The notes below the pieces were generated by a model. The model ran no database searches. It was given only the letters and a program-made list of their open reading frames with translations, and was not told the origin of the DNA. From positions 1 through 64,000 of the forward strand of contig NZ_VOHC01000004.1 of assembly GCF_007859275.1 (NCBI RefSeq): a stretch of 64,000 nt of DNA, in the 5' to 3' direction. The stretch comes from Planomicrobium sp. CPCC 101079. Lineage in GTDB: Bacteria > Bacillota > Bacilli > Bacillales_A > Planococcaceae. Numbering within the stretch: position 1 is the stretch's first letter; each line of letters opens with the position of its first letter. A program made the position numbers and the translations under genes. Of this stretch, positions 46,344-54,341 are shown one piece after another.

Positions 46344-47201
46344 ATGAATCTAAAAAAACAGAAAATCATAAATGCCGCTTATTCACTATTTATCAATAAA
46401 GGCTATAACTCTTCTTCTATTCAAGATATCTTAGATGAAGCCGGCGTCTCAAAAGGCACTTTCTATAATTACTTCACGTCAAAAAGCGAATGCCTGATTG
46501 CCATCATGGAATCCATCGGCAGTGAAATCCGCCAAAAGCGAATGGCGGCCGCTGTTGGCAAAAAGGCAAATGATCCGGAAGTATTGGCTGAACAATTATG
46601 TATCCGTATCCAGCTGAATCAGGAGAAAAACTTATTCACGCTATACGAAAGCATATTTTATTCACAGGAAGAAGAACTCAAAATTTTTTCCAGACAAACA
46701 TATGTGGCTGAACTGGAATGGATTTCTTCGCGGATAGTCGATTTGTTCGGCGAAAAAGCGGAACCGTATGCGCTGGAGAATGCGGGCATGATCCATGGTT
46801 CAATCCAGCAATTGATCCATCTTTGGAGACTTAGCTCTGAAGAAGAACTTCCGATTGAAAAATTGGCCGATTTTATCATCAGACGCTTGAATACAACCAT
46901 CACCAAGCAAATAGAAACGGGAGACCGGTTCATCCAAGAAAAAAAACTTTCTACTGCCCCTCCAGTTGAGGAGGTCTCGCTGAAAACATTGAGCGCTCAG
47001 TTGAAAATGCAAGCTGACCTGCTGGATGAAGAAGATGCTGATGCTAAGCAACTTGTCGTTTTTTTAGCAGAGGAATTAGGCAGCAGTGAACCTCGGAAAT
47101 TGGTATGTGAAAGTGTTTTGGCAAGCTTGGCAAATTATCCGGCACATGAAAAGACGCTTGTTATTTTGCTTGAACAAGTATGGAAACAGCTGCAAAAATG
47201 A
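46344..47201 (+). CDS. TetR/AcrR-family transcriptional regulator
   Basis: A 285-residue TetR repressor. The N-terminal HTH is clear: KIINAAYSLFINKGYNSSSIQDI followed by AGVSKGTFYNYFTSK (cited in part). The ligand-binding part is longer than usual: after the normal ~190 residues there is an additional ~80-residue charged C-terminal segment. The start at 46344 has AAAGGTG nine bases upstream; GTG 46335 is in that site. It is divergent from the DHA2 permease, which it likely represses, with induction by pump substrates. Confidence 0.88.
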   Translation: MNLKKQKIINAAYSLFINKGYNSSSIQDILDEAGVSKGTFYNYFTSKSECLIAIMESIGSEIRQKRMAAAVGKKANDPEVLAEQLCIRIQLNQEKNLFTLYESIFYSQEEELKIFSRQTYVAELEWISSRIVDLFGEKAEPYALENAGMIHGSIQQLIHLWRLSSEEELPIEKLADFIIRRLNTTITKQIETGDRFIQEKKLSTAPPVEEVSLKTLSAQLKMQADLLDEEDADAKQLVVFLAEELGSSEPRKLVCESVLASLANYPAHEKTLVILLEQVWKQLQK

Positions 47202-47203
47202 TT

Positions 47204-47236
47204 AAAAGGCAAAGCCGAGTTTCGGCTTTGCCTTTT
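47204..47236. terminator. Bidirectional terminator between tetR and the amidase gene
   Basis: A 15-bp stem AAAAGGCAAAGCCGA with a three-base loop; the amidase stop codon overlaps its last two bases. Confidence 0.93.
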
Positions 47237-48689
47237 AATATGGTTTAACGCGCCCCTTGGTCGCCTGTTCAAATGCATAAGCATATTCGATCAGCTTTGG
47301 TTCGCTGAATGCATGAGCGGTAAATGTGAGGCCAAATGGCTCTTTCGTCTCCGATAAACGGTAAGGGACCGCTATAGCTGGAAAACCGGCTGCCGCATTT
47401 ACGTTGCAGCCGTAGTCCTGCGGCAACACAAAAGCATCCGCGCCAGCCTCTTTTAAAGTAGCACTTATCCCCTGTTCCGCAGCTAAAAAGCGGTTGCGTT
47501 CAAGTGCTTCGATATAGTCCCGCTCATTGAGTTTACCGGTAGTCATGCTCGCTTGTTCGAGCAAATTCTGGCCATAGCGCAGCATCTCTTCGGGATGTTT
47601 GTTATTGAAAGCAATCACATCTTCCAATGACCGGATCGGATTCAGCGGATTGGATTTTCCCAAATACGCGTTGAGGTCAGCCTTGAACTCATGCAGCAGC
47701 ACCGCGAACCCTAAATCTTCCTGGTCAGCGCCGAGGTCGACATCGTCGATGATCTGCGCGCCGCATGCCCGTAATTGCTCGAGTGCTTCTTCGAACAAAG
47801 TTCGCTGCTCTGTTGAAATGCTGTCTTCAAACAAACCTCTTGGCACACCAAGTTTCACCCCCTGCAAACCGTCTTTTTTAAAGTGGATCGACCAATCATA
47901 TTTCTCAAACGGTTCAGCAAAAATAGTAATGGCATCTTCCGGATCGACAGCTATCAGCGAAGCGAACACCGCAACTGCATCTTCCACTGTCCGGGCAAGC
48001 GCTCCCGGGACATCTTGTGTATGGGAAATCGGAATGATTCCTGTGCGCCCAATCAACCCTACTGTCGGTTTGATGCCGACCAAATGGTTTTGCACAGCCG
48101 GATTGATAATGGAGCCAGATGTCTCCGTACCAAGTGCAGCAGCTGCCAGATTGGATGCGACAGCAGCTGCAGAACCAGAACTGGAACCTCCCACATCAAA
48201 TGCCCCGTACGGGTTTTTCGTTTGGCCGCCTCTTGAGCTGTATCCATTAGTCATTTTATCGGACATGAAATTCGCCCATTCTGTCAAATTCGTTTTCCCT
48301 AAAATAACCGCTCCCGCTTCGCGCAATTTTTCTACCACTTTAGCGTCTTTTAATGCATAATGATCTTTCAGCGCCCGGGATCCAGCACTTGTATGCATTT
48401 TATCGGCGGTGTCCATATTATCTTTCACTAGTATCGGGATGCCGTGCAATGGCGAACGCGGCCCTTTTAATTTCCTCTCAAAATCGAGCGCTTGTGCAAT
48501 TTGCACAGCATCGGGATTGATTTCCAAAATGGCCTTAGTATTTTGGTCGCGAAGAGAAATGTTTTCCTGGTACATCAAGACAAGCTCTTCTGATGTAATG
48601 CGGCCTTCAGCAAGTTCTTCCTGCATATCGGCAATTGCCATTTCATCTAATTTCGTCAGACGATATTCCTCCAATTTTTCTTGATGCAT
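47235..48689 (-). CDS. Amidase signature family protein
   Basis: A 484-residue amidase of the Ser-cisSer-Lys type. The triad is visible: Lys in ILVKDNMDT, cis-Ser in GGSSSGSAAAVAS and nucleophile Ser in LGTETSGSIINPA. It is distinct from GatA (59438-60907) in the C-terminus and is outside a gat operon, so it is a peptide- or small-amide amidase with unknown substrate. CGGAGG lies upstream of the ATG. It follows the small fbpA-like gene on the same strand but is separated by a terminator-like hairpin. Confidence 0.9.
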   Translation of the reverse strand: MHQEKLEEYRLTKLDEMAIADMQEELAEGRITSEELVLMYQENISLRDQNTKAILEINPDAVQIAQALDFERKLKGPRSPLHGIPILVKDNMDTADKMHTSAGSRALKDHYALKDAKVVEKLREAGAVILGKTNLTEWANFMSDKMTNGYSSRGGQTKNPYGAFDVGGSSSGSAAAVASNLAAAALGTETSGSIINPAVQNHLVGIKPTVGLIGRTGIIPISHTQDVPGALARTVEDAVAVFASLIAVDPEDAITIFAEPFEKYDWSIHFKKDGLQGVKLGVPRGLFEDSISTEQRTLFEEALEQLRACGAQIIDDVDLGADQEDLGFAVLLHEFKADLNAYLGKSNPLNPIRSLEDVIAFNNKHPEEMLRYGQNLLEQASMTTGKLNERDYIEALERNRFLAAEQGISATLKEAGADAFVLPQDYGCNVNAAAGFPAIAVPYRLSETKEPFGLTFTAHAFSEPKLIEYAYAFEQATKGRVKPY

Positions 48690-48732
48690 TCGATTTCCTC
48701 CGATCTTGGGATTGTGAAATTTTTATCCAATG

Positions 48733-48757
48733 AAAAGAGCCGGAATGCACCGGCTCA
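48733..48757 (-). terminator. Terminator overlapping the stop of the fbpA-like gene
   Basis: GAGCCGG/CCGGCTC with a six-base loop; on the minus strand it begins at the stop codon TGA and ends in TTTT. On the plus strand a longer T-run follows, but no gene there reads toward it. Confidence 0.8.
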
Positions 48758-48907
48758 ATTTTTTTCTGTATAGGTTTTCATCAATTCATATAAGGATAAT
48801 TCATATAACTGTCGGCCATCAATTTTAAAGACGTTTTGTGCGACAAGGTCTTCAATGATGCTGCTGCGTTTATCTTCAAATTTCGATTCTGGTATAAATT
48901 CTTCCAT
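48755..48907 (-). CDS. FbpA-family Fur-regulated basic protein homologue, 50 residues
   Basis: A small gene with AAGGAGAG before its ATG. The 50-residue product contains SSIIEDLVAQNVFKIDG and the core DGRQLYELSLYELMKTY, the signature I recognise for the FbpA family (Fur-regulated basic proteins, proposed partners of the small RNA FsrA in the B. subtilis iron-sparing response). It is more acidic than classical FbpA. A Fur-box-like sequence lies about 130 bases upstream (49035-49049), at the end of the K+ channel gene. A terminator overlaps the stop codon. A role in iron sparing is inference. Confidence 0.75.
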   Translation of the reverse strand: MEEFIPESKFEDKRSSIIEDLVAQNVFKIDGRQLYELSLYELMKTYTEKN

Positions 48908-49034
48908 GAGGTTCTTTCTCTCCTTGTTCAATGTTTCTATGTATCTATTACCCCCTTCTTCCTTTTCCTAAAACCTAAAAAAGGAAAATCTAACTTAAAA
49001 TCAGCTACAATTTTGTGAACGTCCGATATTTAAT

Positions 49035-49049
49035 TGATGATTATGATCC
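49035..49049. promoter_or_regulatory. Fur-box-like site upstream of the fbpA-like gene
   Basis: TGATGATTATGATCC matches 11 of the 14 defined positions of TGATAATNATTATCA. Its distance from the ATG (about 128 bases) is on the long side, so weight is modest. Confidence 0.3.
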
Positions 49050-49050
49050 A

Positions 49051-49815
49051 CTATAAAATTGAGTCGACTGCCAGCTTGGCTATGGTTGCGTTCGACAAAA
49101 TAAAATTGTCCACTTTGATATGCGAAAAATTCAAGATGTGTTCTTCCCGTTCAATTTCGACCGTCGTATGCACTCCCGGTGAGATGCGCTCAACAGCGCA
49201 GGCAATCATTAGCGACTTGCCGTCTGCAAGCATTTGGTCCTCGATTTTGTCATCAGAGAAAATCAGTACCGCTTTGGCATGCTGGGCATTGGCTTTTCGC
49301 AATACATCCGCATCCGTGGCCCTGCCGCGGATAAAATGGATACGCTCATTGATTTGCTTCGCTTTTTCGATAGTATCGATAACGACAATTTGTACTTTCT
49401 CGTCTCTTTCCAAAATCTCTTTCATGGCATTTTCCGCTTTATGCGACCAGTCAATGATCACAATATGATTCTTCCCTTCAAACATCAAATCCCCTCTTTC
49501 CTTTTGCCGTCTATATAACGTCAAACTATCCACAGCTTTGCCGATAAACGAAGCAAACAACCCAATTCCGATCACATATAAGAAAAGAACCGTAAAAATT
49601 CTCCCTCCTGTTGTCGACGGGAACAAATCTCCGTAGCCCACTGTCAGCATGGTCGTCATTGTAAACCACAAGGCGTCCATATAACCTGTAAAAGTTCCTG
49701 GTTCAATCAGCGGCAATAGCAGTGTGCTAAAAATAATTAAAGCAACCGTACAGGCAGTTAAAATCAGCCAAGAAAGATTGGTGGCTTGAAAATACAATTT
49801 CTTTAGAATGATCAT
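49051..49815 (-). CDS. Two-helix potassium channel with RCK (TrkA-N) domain
   Basis: A 254-residue channel subunit: first membrane helix at about 15-38, pore with selectivity filter TVGYGD near residues 58-63, second helix at about 70-92, then a cytoplasmic RCK domain. The nucleotide loop reads IVIIDWSHKAENAM, closer to MthK-like CGWS than to a canonical GxGxxG. The later RGRATDADVLRKANAQHAKA segment is typical. No C-terminal RCK-C domain is present. It resembles B. subtilis YugO (biofilm electrical signalling), but is shorter. The ribosome-binding site is weak (GGGGCGCGGG). Confidence 0.88.
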   Translation of the reverse strand: MIILKKLYFQATNLSWLILTACTVALIIFSTLLLPLIEPGTFTGYMDALWFTMTTMLTVGYGDLFPSTTGGRIFTVLFLYVIGIGLFASFIGKAVDSLTLYRRQKERGDLMFEGKNHIVIIDWSHKAENAMKEILERDEKVQIVVIDTIEKAKQINERIHFIRGRATDADVLRKANAQHAKAVLIFSDDKIEDQMLADGKSLMIACAVERISPGVHTTVEIEREEHILNFSHIKVDNFILSNATIAKLAVDSIL

Positions 49816-49922
49816 AGTTCCCGCGCCCCTTTTTTATAGTACATAAAAGATGGAAAGAATCTCTTTTTCTTCTAGTATACAACGCGGGCAATTTTTTGCT
49901 TTATTAATTTTTCTTTTAAAAT

Positions 49923-49964
49923 AAAAAGAACGTGAGAATCCTTGTCGATTCTCACGTTCTTTTT
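49923..49964. terminator. Terminator downstream of the dus gene
   Basis: A 18-bp stem starting AAAAAGAACGTGAG with a six-base loop; A/T runs both ways. It lies 95 bases after the dus stop and upstream of the channel gene. Confidence 0.9.
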
Positions 49965-50058
49965 TAGTTCAAAAGCTAGAGCCAAGCTACTTCCTCACAA
50001 TTTCTTGAATCCGGGCGTTGCCAAACTATCGGATGTACAGAATAACATGTGCATGCAA

Positions 50059-51036
50059 TTATATTAATTGCTCAACATTGGCTGACTCAATGTTATTGAG
50101 CAAAGCACGCACGTCATCCGTCGACTTTGTATTCATCAATTGATTTCTCAATTCACCTGCTCCGCGGAACCCTTTGACGTATATCTTGAAAAATCGATGA
50201 AGCCCAGCGATTGACCGCGGCAATTCTTCTATATATTTGTCATGGAGATCGAGGTGCAATTTGAGAAGACCGAGAAGTTCTTCACTGCTATGCTCTTTTG
50301 GCTCTTTTTCAAAGGCAAACGGATTTTTAAAAATACCGCGCCCGATCATTACTCCATCCACACCGTATTGTTCAACAAGCTTCAGCCCAGTTTCGCGGTC
50401 AGGAATGTCGCCGTTGATTGTCAGCAGCGTGTTCGGTGCTATTTGATCGCGCAATTTTTTAATTTCCGGAATCAATTCCCAATGTGCATCCACTTGGCTC
50501 ATTTCTTTTCTTGTGCGTAAGTGGATGGAAAGGTTGGCAATATCCTGTTTCAATACATGCGTTAGCCAGTCTTGCCACTCATCCAGCTCTGTATAGCCAA
50601 GCCGCGTTTTCACACTTACCGGCAAACCTCCTGCTTTTGCTGCTTGAATGATTTCTGCAGCAGCCTCCGGACGGAGTATAAGGCCGCTTCCTTTGCCTCT
50701 GGATGCAACATTCGGCACCGGACAGCCCATATTAATATCTATGCCTTTGAATCCCATCTCTGCCATGCCGATGCTCATTTGACGGAAAAATTCAGGCTTG
50801 TCTCCCCAGATATGTGCAACCATCGGCTGTTCATCTTCAGTGAACAGCAAACGGCCGCGCACGCTTTTCATTCCTTCCGGGTGGCAATAGCTCTCTGTGT
50901 TTGTAAACTCAGTGAAGAACACATCCGGCCGGCCTGCTTCACTTACTACATGGCGAAAAACCACATCCGTTACATCTTCCATTGGCGCAAGCACAAAAAA
51001 TGGCTTCGGCAAGTCTTGCCAAAAGTTTTCTTTCAT
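50059..51036 (-). CDS. dus: tRNA-dihydrouridine synthase
   Basis: A 325-residue FMN enzyme that reduces uridine in the tRNA D loop. The TIM-barrel starts with [13 protein letters not shown]; the motif [19 protein letters not shown] holds the catalytic Cys and the Lys contact (cited in part: [14 protein letters not shown]); VKTRLGY and [10 protein letters not shown] follow, then TINGDIPD and DGVMIGRG. The [15 protein letters not shown] insertion and the RT/IHLRTR wording suggest the YfjN-type, the same lineage seen in B. subtilis beside yfjO. In this window an uracil-methyltransferase gene is also its neighbour. Confidence 0.92.
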   Translation of the reverse strand: MKENFWQDLPKPFFVLAPMEDVTDVVFRHVVSEAGRPDVFFTEFTNTESYCHPEGMKSVRGRLLFTEDEQPMVAHIWGDKPEFFRQMSIGMAEMGFKGIDINMGCPVPNVASRGKGSGLILRPEAAAEIIQAAKAGGLPVSVKTRLGYTELDEWQDWLTHVLKQDIANLSIHLRTRKEMSQVDAHWELIPEIKKLRDQIAPNTLLTINGDIPDRETGLKLVEQYGVDGVMIGRGIFKNPFAFEKEPKEHSSEELLGLLKLHLDLHDKYIEELPRSIAGLHRFFKIYVKGFRGAGELRNQLMNTKSTDDVRALLNNIESANVEQLI

Positions 51037-51183
51037 TAAATTTCATATCCTCCCGTTCCAAAGCAAAAGCAGATGATTTAGAAGAGGCATGTTCGCACTT
51101 CTAAATTTTCCGCTTTACTTCTTCAGCAAATATTAATTAGACATCTATAAAAAACAACCTAATAAAACATGTTTAGATTATAG

Positions 51184-52557
51184 TTATTCAGCTAGTTCCA
51201 GCCAAGCCACCGCTTCGCAATGCGTGGATTGAGGGAACATATCGACGGGCTGGACTTCTTGCGTTCGGTAGCCGCCATCTTCTAAGATGCGCAAGTCACG
51301 CGCCAAAGTTGCGGGATTGCAGGATACATAGACAACGCGTTTCGGACGCTGTTTTAAAATGGTTTGCAGCAGCTGTTCGTCGCAGCCTTTACGAGGCGGA
51401 TCAACCATCAGAACGTCTGCAGTCTTGCCTTCTGTATACCAGCGCGGAATCACTTGTTCCGCCGGTCCTGCTTCAAATAAGGTATTCGTAAAGCCATTCA
51501 ATTCTGCGTTGCGCTTTGCATCTTCAATCGCCTGCGGCACAATTTCGACACCCATCACGAATTTTGCTTTTTGCGCAAGGAACAACGAAATCGTTCCGAT
51601 GCCGCAATATGCATCAATCACCGTTTCATCGCCAGTCAGCTGGGCGTATTCGAGCGCTTGGCCGTACAAAATATCTGTCTGTTCAGGATTGACTTGGTAG
51701 AATGACCGAGCAGAAATTTCAAAGCGGACATCGCCGATACGGTCTTCGATTACATCGTTGCCCCAAAGGGTTATGGTTTCATTGCCAAAAATGACATTGG
51801 TTTTTTCGCCGTTAACGTTTTGGACAATCGATACCACTTCCGGCACAAGCGTCCGGATCAGTTCAATCGCTTTTTCCGCTTGCGGGAATTTCTTTTTCTT
51901 CGTGACAAGGACAACCATGATCTCGCCTGTCGCACGCCCTTTGCGGACCACGACGTGGCGCAGCATGCCGCGGTGCGTTTGCTCATCATAAGGTTCAATG
52001 CCCATTTCCGGCATTCTTTTTTTCAGGGCAGCCATGATGGCATCCGCTTCCGGTGTCTGGATGATGCAGATGTCGGTATCGGCAATATCATGCGAACGGT
52101 TCTGATAAAAACCGGCAACTACGCGTCCATTATCAGAGCCAAACGGAATTTGGGATTTATTGCGGTAGCGCCACGGGTTTTCCATGCCTTTGACCGGATG
52201 GACCGGCACGTCCGGCAACTTTCCGATGCGCGTAATGGCGTCGCGCACTAACTTGCGTTTGAATGTCATCTGCCCTTCATAAGACAGATGCTGGATCTGG
52301 CAGCCGCCGCATGTGTCAAAGACCGGGCAAGGAGCCGTCACTCGGAAAGGTGACGCTTGTTTGATTTCGAGCATTTTGGCAAAGCCATAGGATTTCAAGG
52401 TCTTTAGGACATGGACTTCCACATCTTCCCCCGGCAGCGCGCCGTGGATAAAAAGCGGGTAGCCCTCTACTTTAGCAACACCTGCACCGTCATGCGTCAA
52501 ATCTTCCACATGAACAAGCAAGCGATCATTTTTTTGTACTGGTTTCAAAGTGTTCAC
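51184..52557 (-). CDS. 23S rRNA (uracil-5-)-methyltransferase, RumA family (copy 2)
   Basis: A 457-residue methyltransferase, paralogue of 20824-22197 and of the same length. The TRAM domain begins with LLVHVEDLTHDGAGVAK; iron-sulphur cysteines are in CPVFDTCGGCQIQH; motif I is VIDAYCGIGTIS; the catalytic cysteine is in YVSCNPATLARDL. GTG 52557 is taken as start; TTG 52548 has better spacing from GGAG. Proximity to dgkB and gat genes, as with B. subtilis yefA (rlmCD), favours this copy as the orthologue that methylates U747 and U1939, though the adjacent dus would instead suggest yfjO. Confidence 0.88.
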   Translation of the reverse strand: MNTLKPVQKNDRLLVHVEDLTHDGAGVAKVEGYPLFIHGALPGEDVEVHVLKTLKSYGFAKMLEIKQASPFRVTAPCPVFDTCGGCQIQHLSYEGQMTFKRKLVRDAITRIGKLPDVPVHPVKGMENPWRYRNKSQIPFGSDNGRVVAGFYQNRSHDIADTDICIIQTPEADAIMAALKKRMPEMGIEPYDEQTHRGMLRHVVVRKGRATGEIMVVLVTKKKKFPQAEKAIELIRTLVPEVVSIVQNVNGEKTNVIFGNETITLWGNDVIEDRIGDVRFEISARSFYQVNPEQTDILYGQALEYAQLTGDETVIDAYCGIGTISLFLAQKAKFVMGVEIVPQAIEDAKRNAELNGFTNTLFEAGPAEQVIPRWYTEGKTADVLMVDPPRKGCDEQLLQTILKQRPKRVVYVSCNPATLARDLRILEDGGYRTQEVQPVDMFPQSTHCEAVAWLELAE

Positions 52558-52597
52558 TCCATTTCAACTTTTCGTATTATAACACATGAAAGGCGAT

Positions 52598-52695
52598 GGC
52601 GCCTGTGTCAGCTCCGACAAGCACTGGAAGACTGGTAGCTGTGGCGCATTTTGCCACTGCTTCCAGTCTGAAGTGACCTCGAGGAGCTAGGCGCC
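52598..52695. repeat. Palindromic element A1
   Basis: Bounded by GGCGCC at 52598 and GGCGCC at 52690; outer arms GGCGCCTGTGTCAGCTCC and GGAGCTAGGCGCC pair, and the inner part folds as ACTGGAAG.../...CTTCCAGT with TGGC/GCCA. Followed by AAAGCTGGACAA linking to the next element. Confidence 0.75.
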
Positions 52696-52710
52696 AAAGC
52701 TGGACAAAAG

Positions 52711-52815
52711 AAAAGCGGAAGTGGCCGTTTAGGCTCGACAGGCATAAGACGGGCTGCGAGGAGGCTGTTGCCGCCGCAGCAGAACGGCTTATGCCCCGAG
52801 AGCCTGGCCACTGCA
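52711..52815. repeat. Palindromic element B1
   Basis: Starts AAAAGCGGAAGTGGCC, with CTCGACAGGCATAAGAC and, after an inner stem rich in GCC/GGC, GGCTTATGCCCCGAGAGCC and GGCCAC at 52806-52811. CATAAG/CTTATG and GTGGCC/GGCCAC pair. Confidence 0.75.
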
Positions 52816-52838
52816 GCCTTGACACGAAGAAAGGCGGA

Positions 52839-52930
52839 GGCGCCTGTGTCAGCTCCGACAAGCGCTGGAGGTTTTGTGGCTATGGCTGCTATAGCCACAA
52901 AATCGAAGTGACCTTGAGGAGCTAGGCGCC
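52839..52930. repeat. Palindromic element A2
   Basis: A second copy of element A: GGCGCCTGTGTCAGCTCCG at the left, GAGGAGCTAGGCGCC at the right, identical arms to A1. The inner stem differs (TTTTGTGGCTAT/ATAGCCACAAAA), so the arms are conserved but the apical stem is not. Confidence 0.75.
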
Positions 52931-52944
52931 AAAGCTGGACAAAA

Positions 52945-52976
52945 GAAAAGCGGAAGTGGCCGTTTAGGCTCGACAG
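52945..52976. repeat. Truncated element B2'
   Basis: Identical to the first 32 bases of B1 (AAAAGCGGAAGTGGCC... to CTCGACAG) and then breaks off. It follows A2 by the same AAAGCTGGACAA linker as between A1 and B1. Confidence 0.7.
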
Positions 52977-53011
52977 CCAGGAAACTGCTAGATATTTTTC
53001 CCTTGGCTGGT

Positions 53012-53116
53012 GAGTTGCGACTTTTGAGTGCCGAGTTACAACCTTATGGCCTTGAGTTACAACTTTTTTCGTCTGAGTTCCAACTTTCTCCCTCTAAGCT
53101 GCAACTTCTCTAGAAA
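53012..53116. repeat. Five-copy 21-bp tandem repeat
   Basis: Units start at 53012, 53033, 53054, 53075 and 53096, each exactly 21 bases. The first half, GAGTTACAACTTT, is conserved (with single changes), and the second half varies. The last unit is AAGCTGCAACTTC. It ends just before the cyd terminator. Confidence 0.85.
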
Positions 53117-53119
53117 CAG

Positions 53120-53166
53120 AAAAAAGGCTGCCCCAAAATCATTTTCATGACCTTTCGGGACAGCCT
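53120..53166 (-). terminator. Terminator of the cyd operon
   Basis: On the minus strand AGGCTGTCCC / GGGGCAGCCT closes a stem (one G-T pair) with a 22-base loop, followed by TTTTTT, just after the cydS stop. Confidence 0.85.
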
Positions 53167-53172
53167 CGCTGA

Positions 53173-53286
53173 TTATTTTTCATCTTTTGTTGCTGGCCCA
53201 TCTTTCAACGAAAACCAGAATCCAAAAGCGATAGATGTGAATAACACTAAAAATGGTGCATAAAAGATCAAGAAATCTTGCAGCAT
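53173..53286 (-). CDS. cydS: Cytochrome bd oxidase small subunit CydS
   Basis: A 37-residue single-helix membrane protein with GGAGGAG upstream, directly after cydB (26-base gap). The sequence pattern LIFYAPFLVLF...FWFSLKDG resembles CydS of Geobacillus thermodenitrificans bd oxidase (FLIMYAP...FWVGLKD), which was found in its structure as a third subunit. Residues 4-26 form the membrane helix. The proximal terminator after its stop confirms that it belongs to the cydAB transcript. It is short and easily missed. Confidence 0.88.
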   Translation of the reverse strand: MLQDFLIFYAPFLVLFTSIAFGFWFSLKDGPATKDEK

Positions 53287-53312
53287 AACGGTCTCCTCCT
53301 TTAGCGCCAAAA

Positions 53313-54341
53313 TCAGGCGTGATAATCCGATTTCCCTTTTACGTAATCTTTATCGAACAAGAACAAGCGGAAGAGTAGGTAAAGCGATGGAAGCAATAAA
53401 CCCAAGCCTGCAACAAACGCGATGATCAATGAAATCGCCATCGATTCATTCGTGAAACTATCATAAATCGTCAAGTGCGGATAAAGAAGATACGGATAAT
53501 GGGAGACCCCATAAGCGAAGAAGGCTGTGAAAAATTGCCCGACCAATAGGATAAAAGCCAATCCATATTTTCTTCGCTTCCAAATCAAGAACACGGTACC
53601 AAGGAACAATAAGGACGATATTCCGAACAGCCACCATAGATCCATGATGCGTGCAAAATGCTCGGCGTTATGTGTCCGCAATTCAATGATGATGCCCGTC
53701 GCCGTAATGATGGCGGGAGCCGCCCAGCCGAGTGCATATTTCCTAAGCAAGTCGGTCGCTTTTTCATCTCCTGCTTTATTGGCGTACCAAGTCAGGAAGA
53801 CAGCGGAAATATATAATACCGCAGTCAAACTCAGCACGACGATGCTCCAAGTCAGCGGGCTTGTAAACAAAGCCCAGTAATCCAATTGCGGCGAGTCGTT
53901 GACCATATTGATAAAGCCGCCTTCAGACATGGCAAGCACCGGCGAAAGAGACGCCGGCAAAAGCAAGCCCGATAATCCATACATATAAATATAGCCCCGG
54001 TGGTTGATTTTGGCACCGTATGTCGCAAATGCGTAATAAGAACCGCGAATTGACAACAAAATCAATGCAAGGCTCGCCGGAACCAGAAGCGTTGTTCCGT
54101 AATAATAAGCCGTCAGCGGGAAAAAGCCGATCATGCCGACAAAGAAGAACACGAAGAAAACGTTTGTGACTTCCCATACAGGCGATAAGTAACGCTGAAT
54201 GATATTGGTTAAAATATGCTGTTTATTGGTGAACGCGCTATAAGCGTTAAAGAAGCCGGCGCCAAAATCGATTGACCCTACAATGACGTAAAAGAACAAG
54301 AACAACCAAAGGACCGCTATCCCTAGAATTTCAAGTGTCAT
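53313..54341 (-). CDS. cydB: Cytochrome bd ubiquinol/menaquinol oxidase subunit II
   Basis: A 342-residue membrane subunit of the bd-type terminal oxidase, with about eight to nine helices. The N-terminal AVLWLFLFFYVIVGSIDFGAG (in part) is the CydB hallmark. It pairs with CydA to reduce O2 with menaquinol. The start ATG overlaps the cydA stop (ATGA), so stoichiometric translation is likely. CydS follows. Confidence 0.95.
   Translation of the reverse strand: MTLEILGIAVLWLFLFFYVIVGSIDFGAGFFNAYSAFTNKQHILTNIIQRYLSPVWEVTNVFFVFFFVGMIGFFPLTAYYYGTTLLVPASLALILLSIRGSYYAFATYGAKINHRGYIYMYGLSGLLLPASLSPVLAMSEGGFINMVNDSPQLDYWALFTSPLTWSIVVLSLTAVLYISAVFLTWYANKAGDEKATDLLRKYALGWAAPAIITATGIIIELRTHNAEHFARIMDLWWLFGISSLLFLGTVFLIWKRRKYGLAFILLVGQFFTAFFAYGVSHYPYLLYPHLTIYDSFTNESMAISLIIAFVAGLGLLLPSLYLLFRLFLFDKDYVKGKSDYHA

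Larger units (their letters stand above)
52558..53119. other. Non-coding repeat island between the methyltransferase and cyd operon
   Basis: About 560 bases without a gene. It holds four palindromic elements in the order A1-B1-A2-B2' (annotated separately) and then a five-copy 21-bp tandem repeat. Open frames crossing it have no ribosome-binding site and are composition artefacts. Confidence 0.75.

Noticed and set aside
52900..53116. Protein-coding heptad repeat (ELQLxxx) over the 21-bp repeats
   Set aside because: Any 21-bp repeat gives a seven-residue pattern; there is no start codon or ribosome-binding site in this frame and it runs back into palindromic elements.
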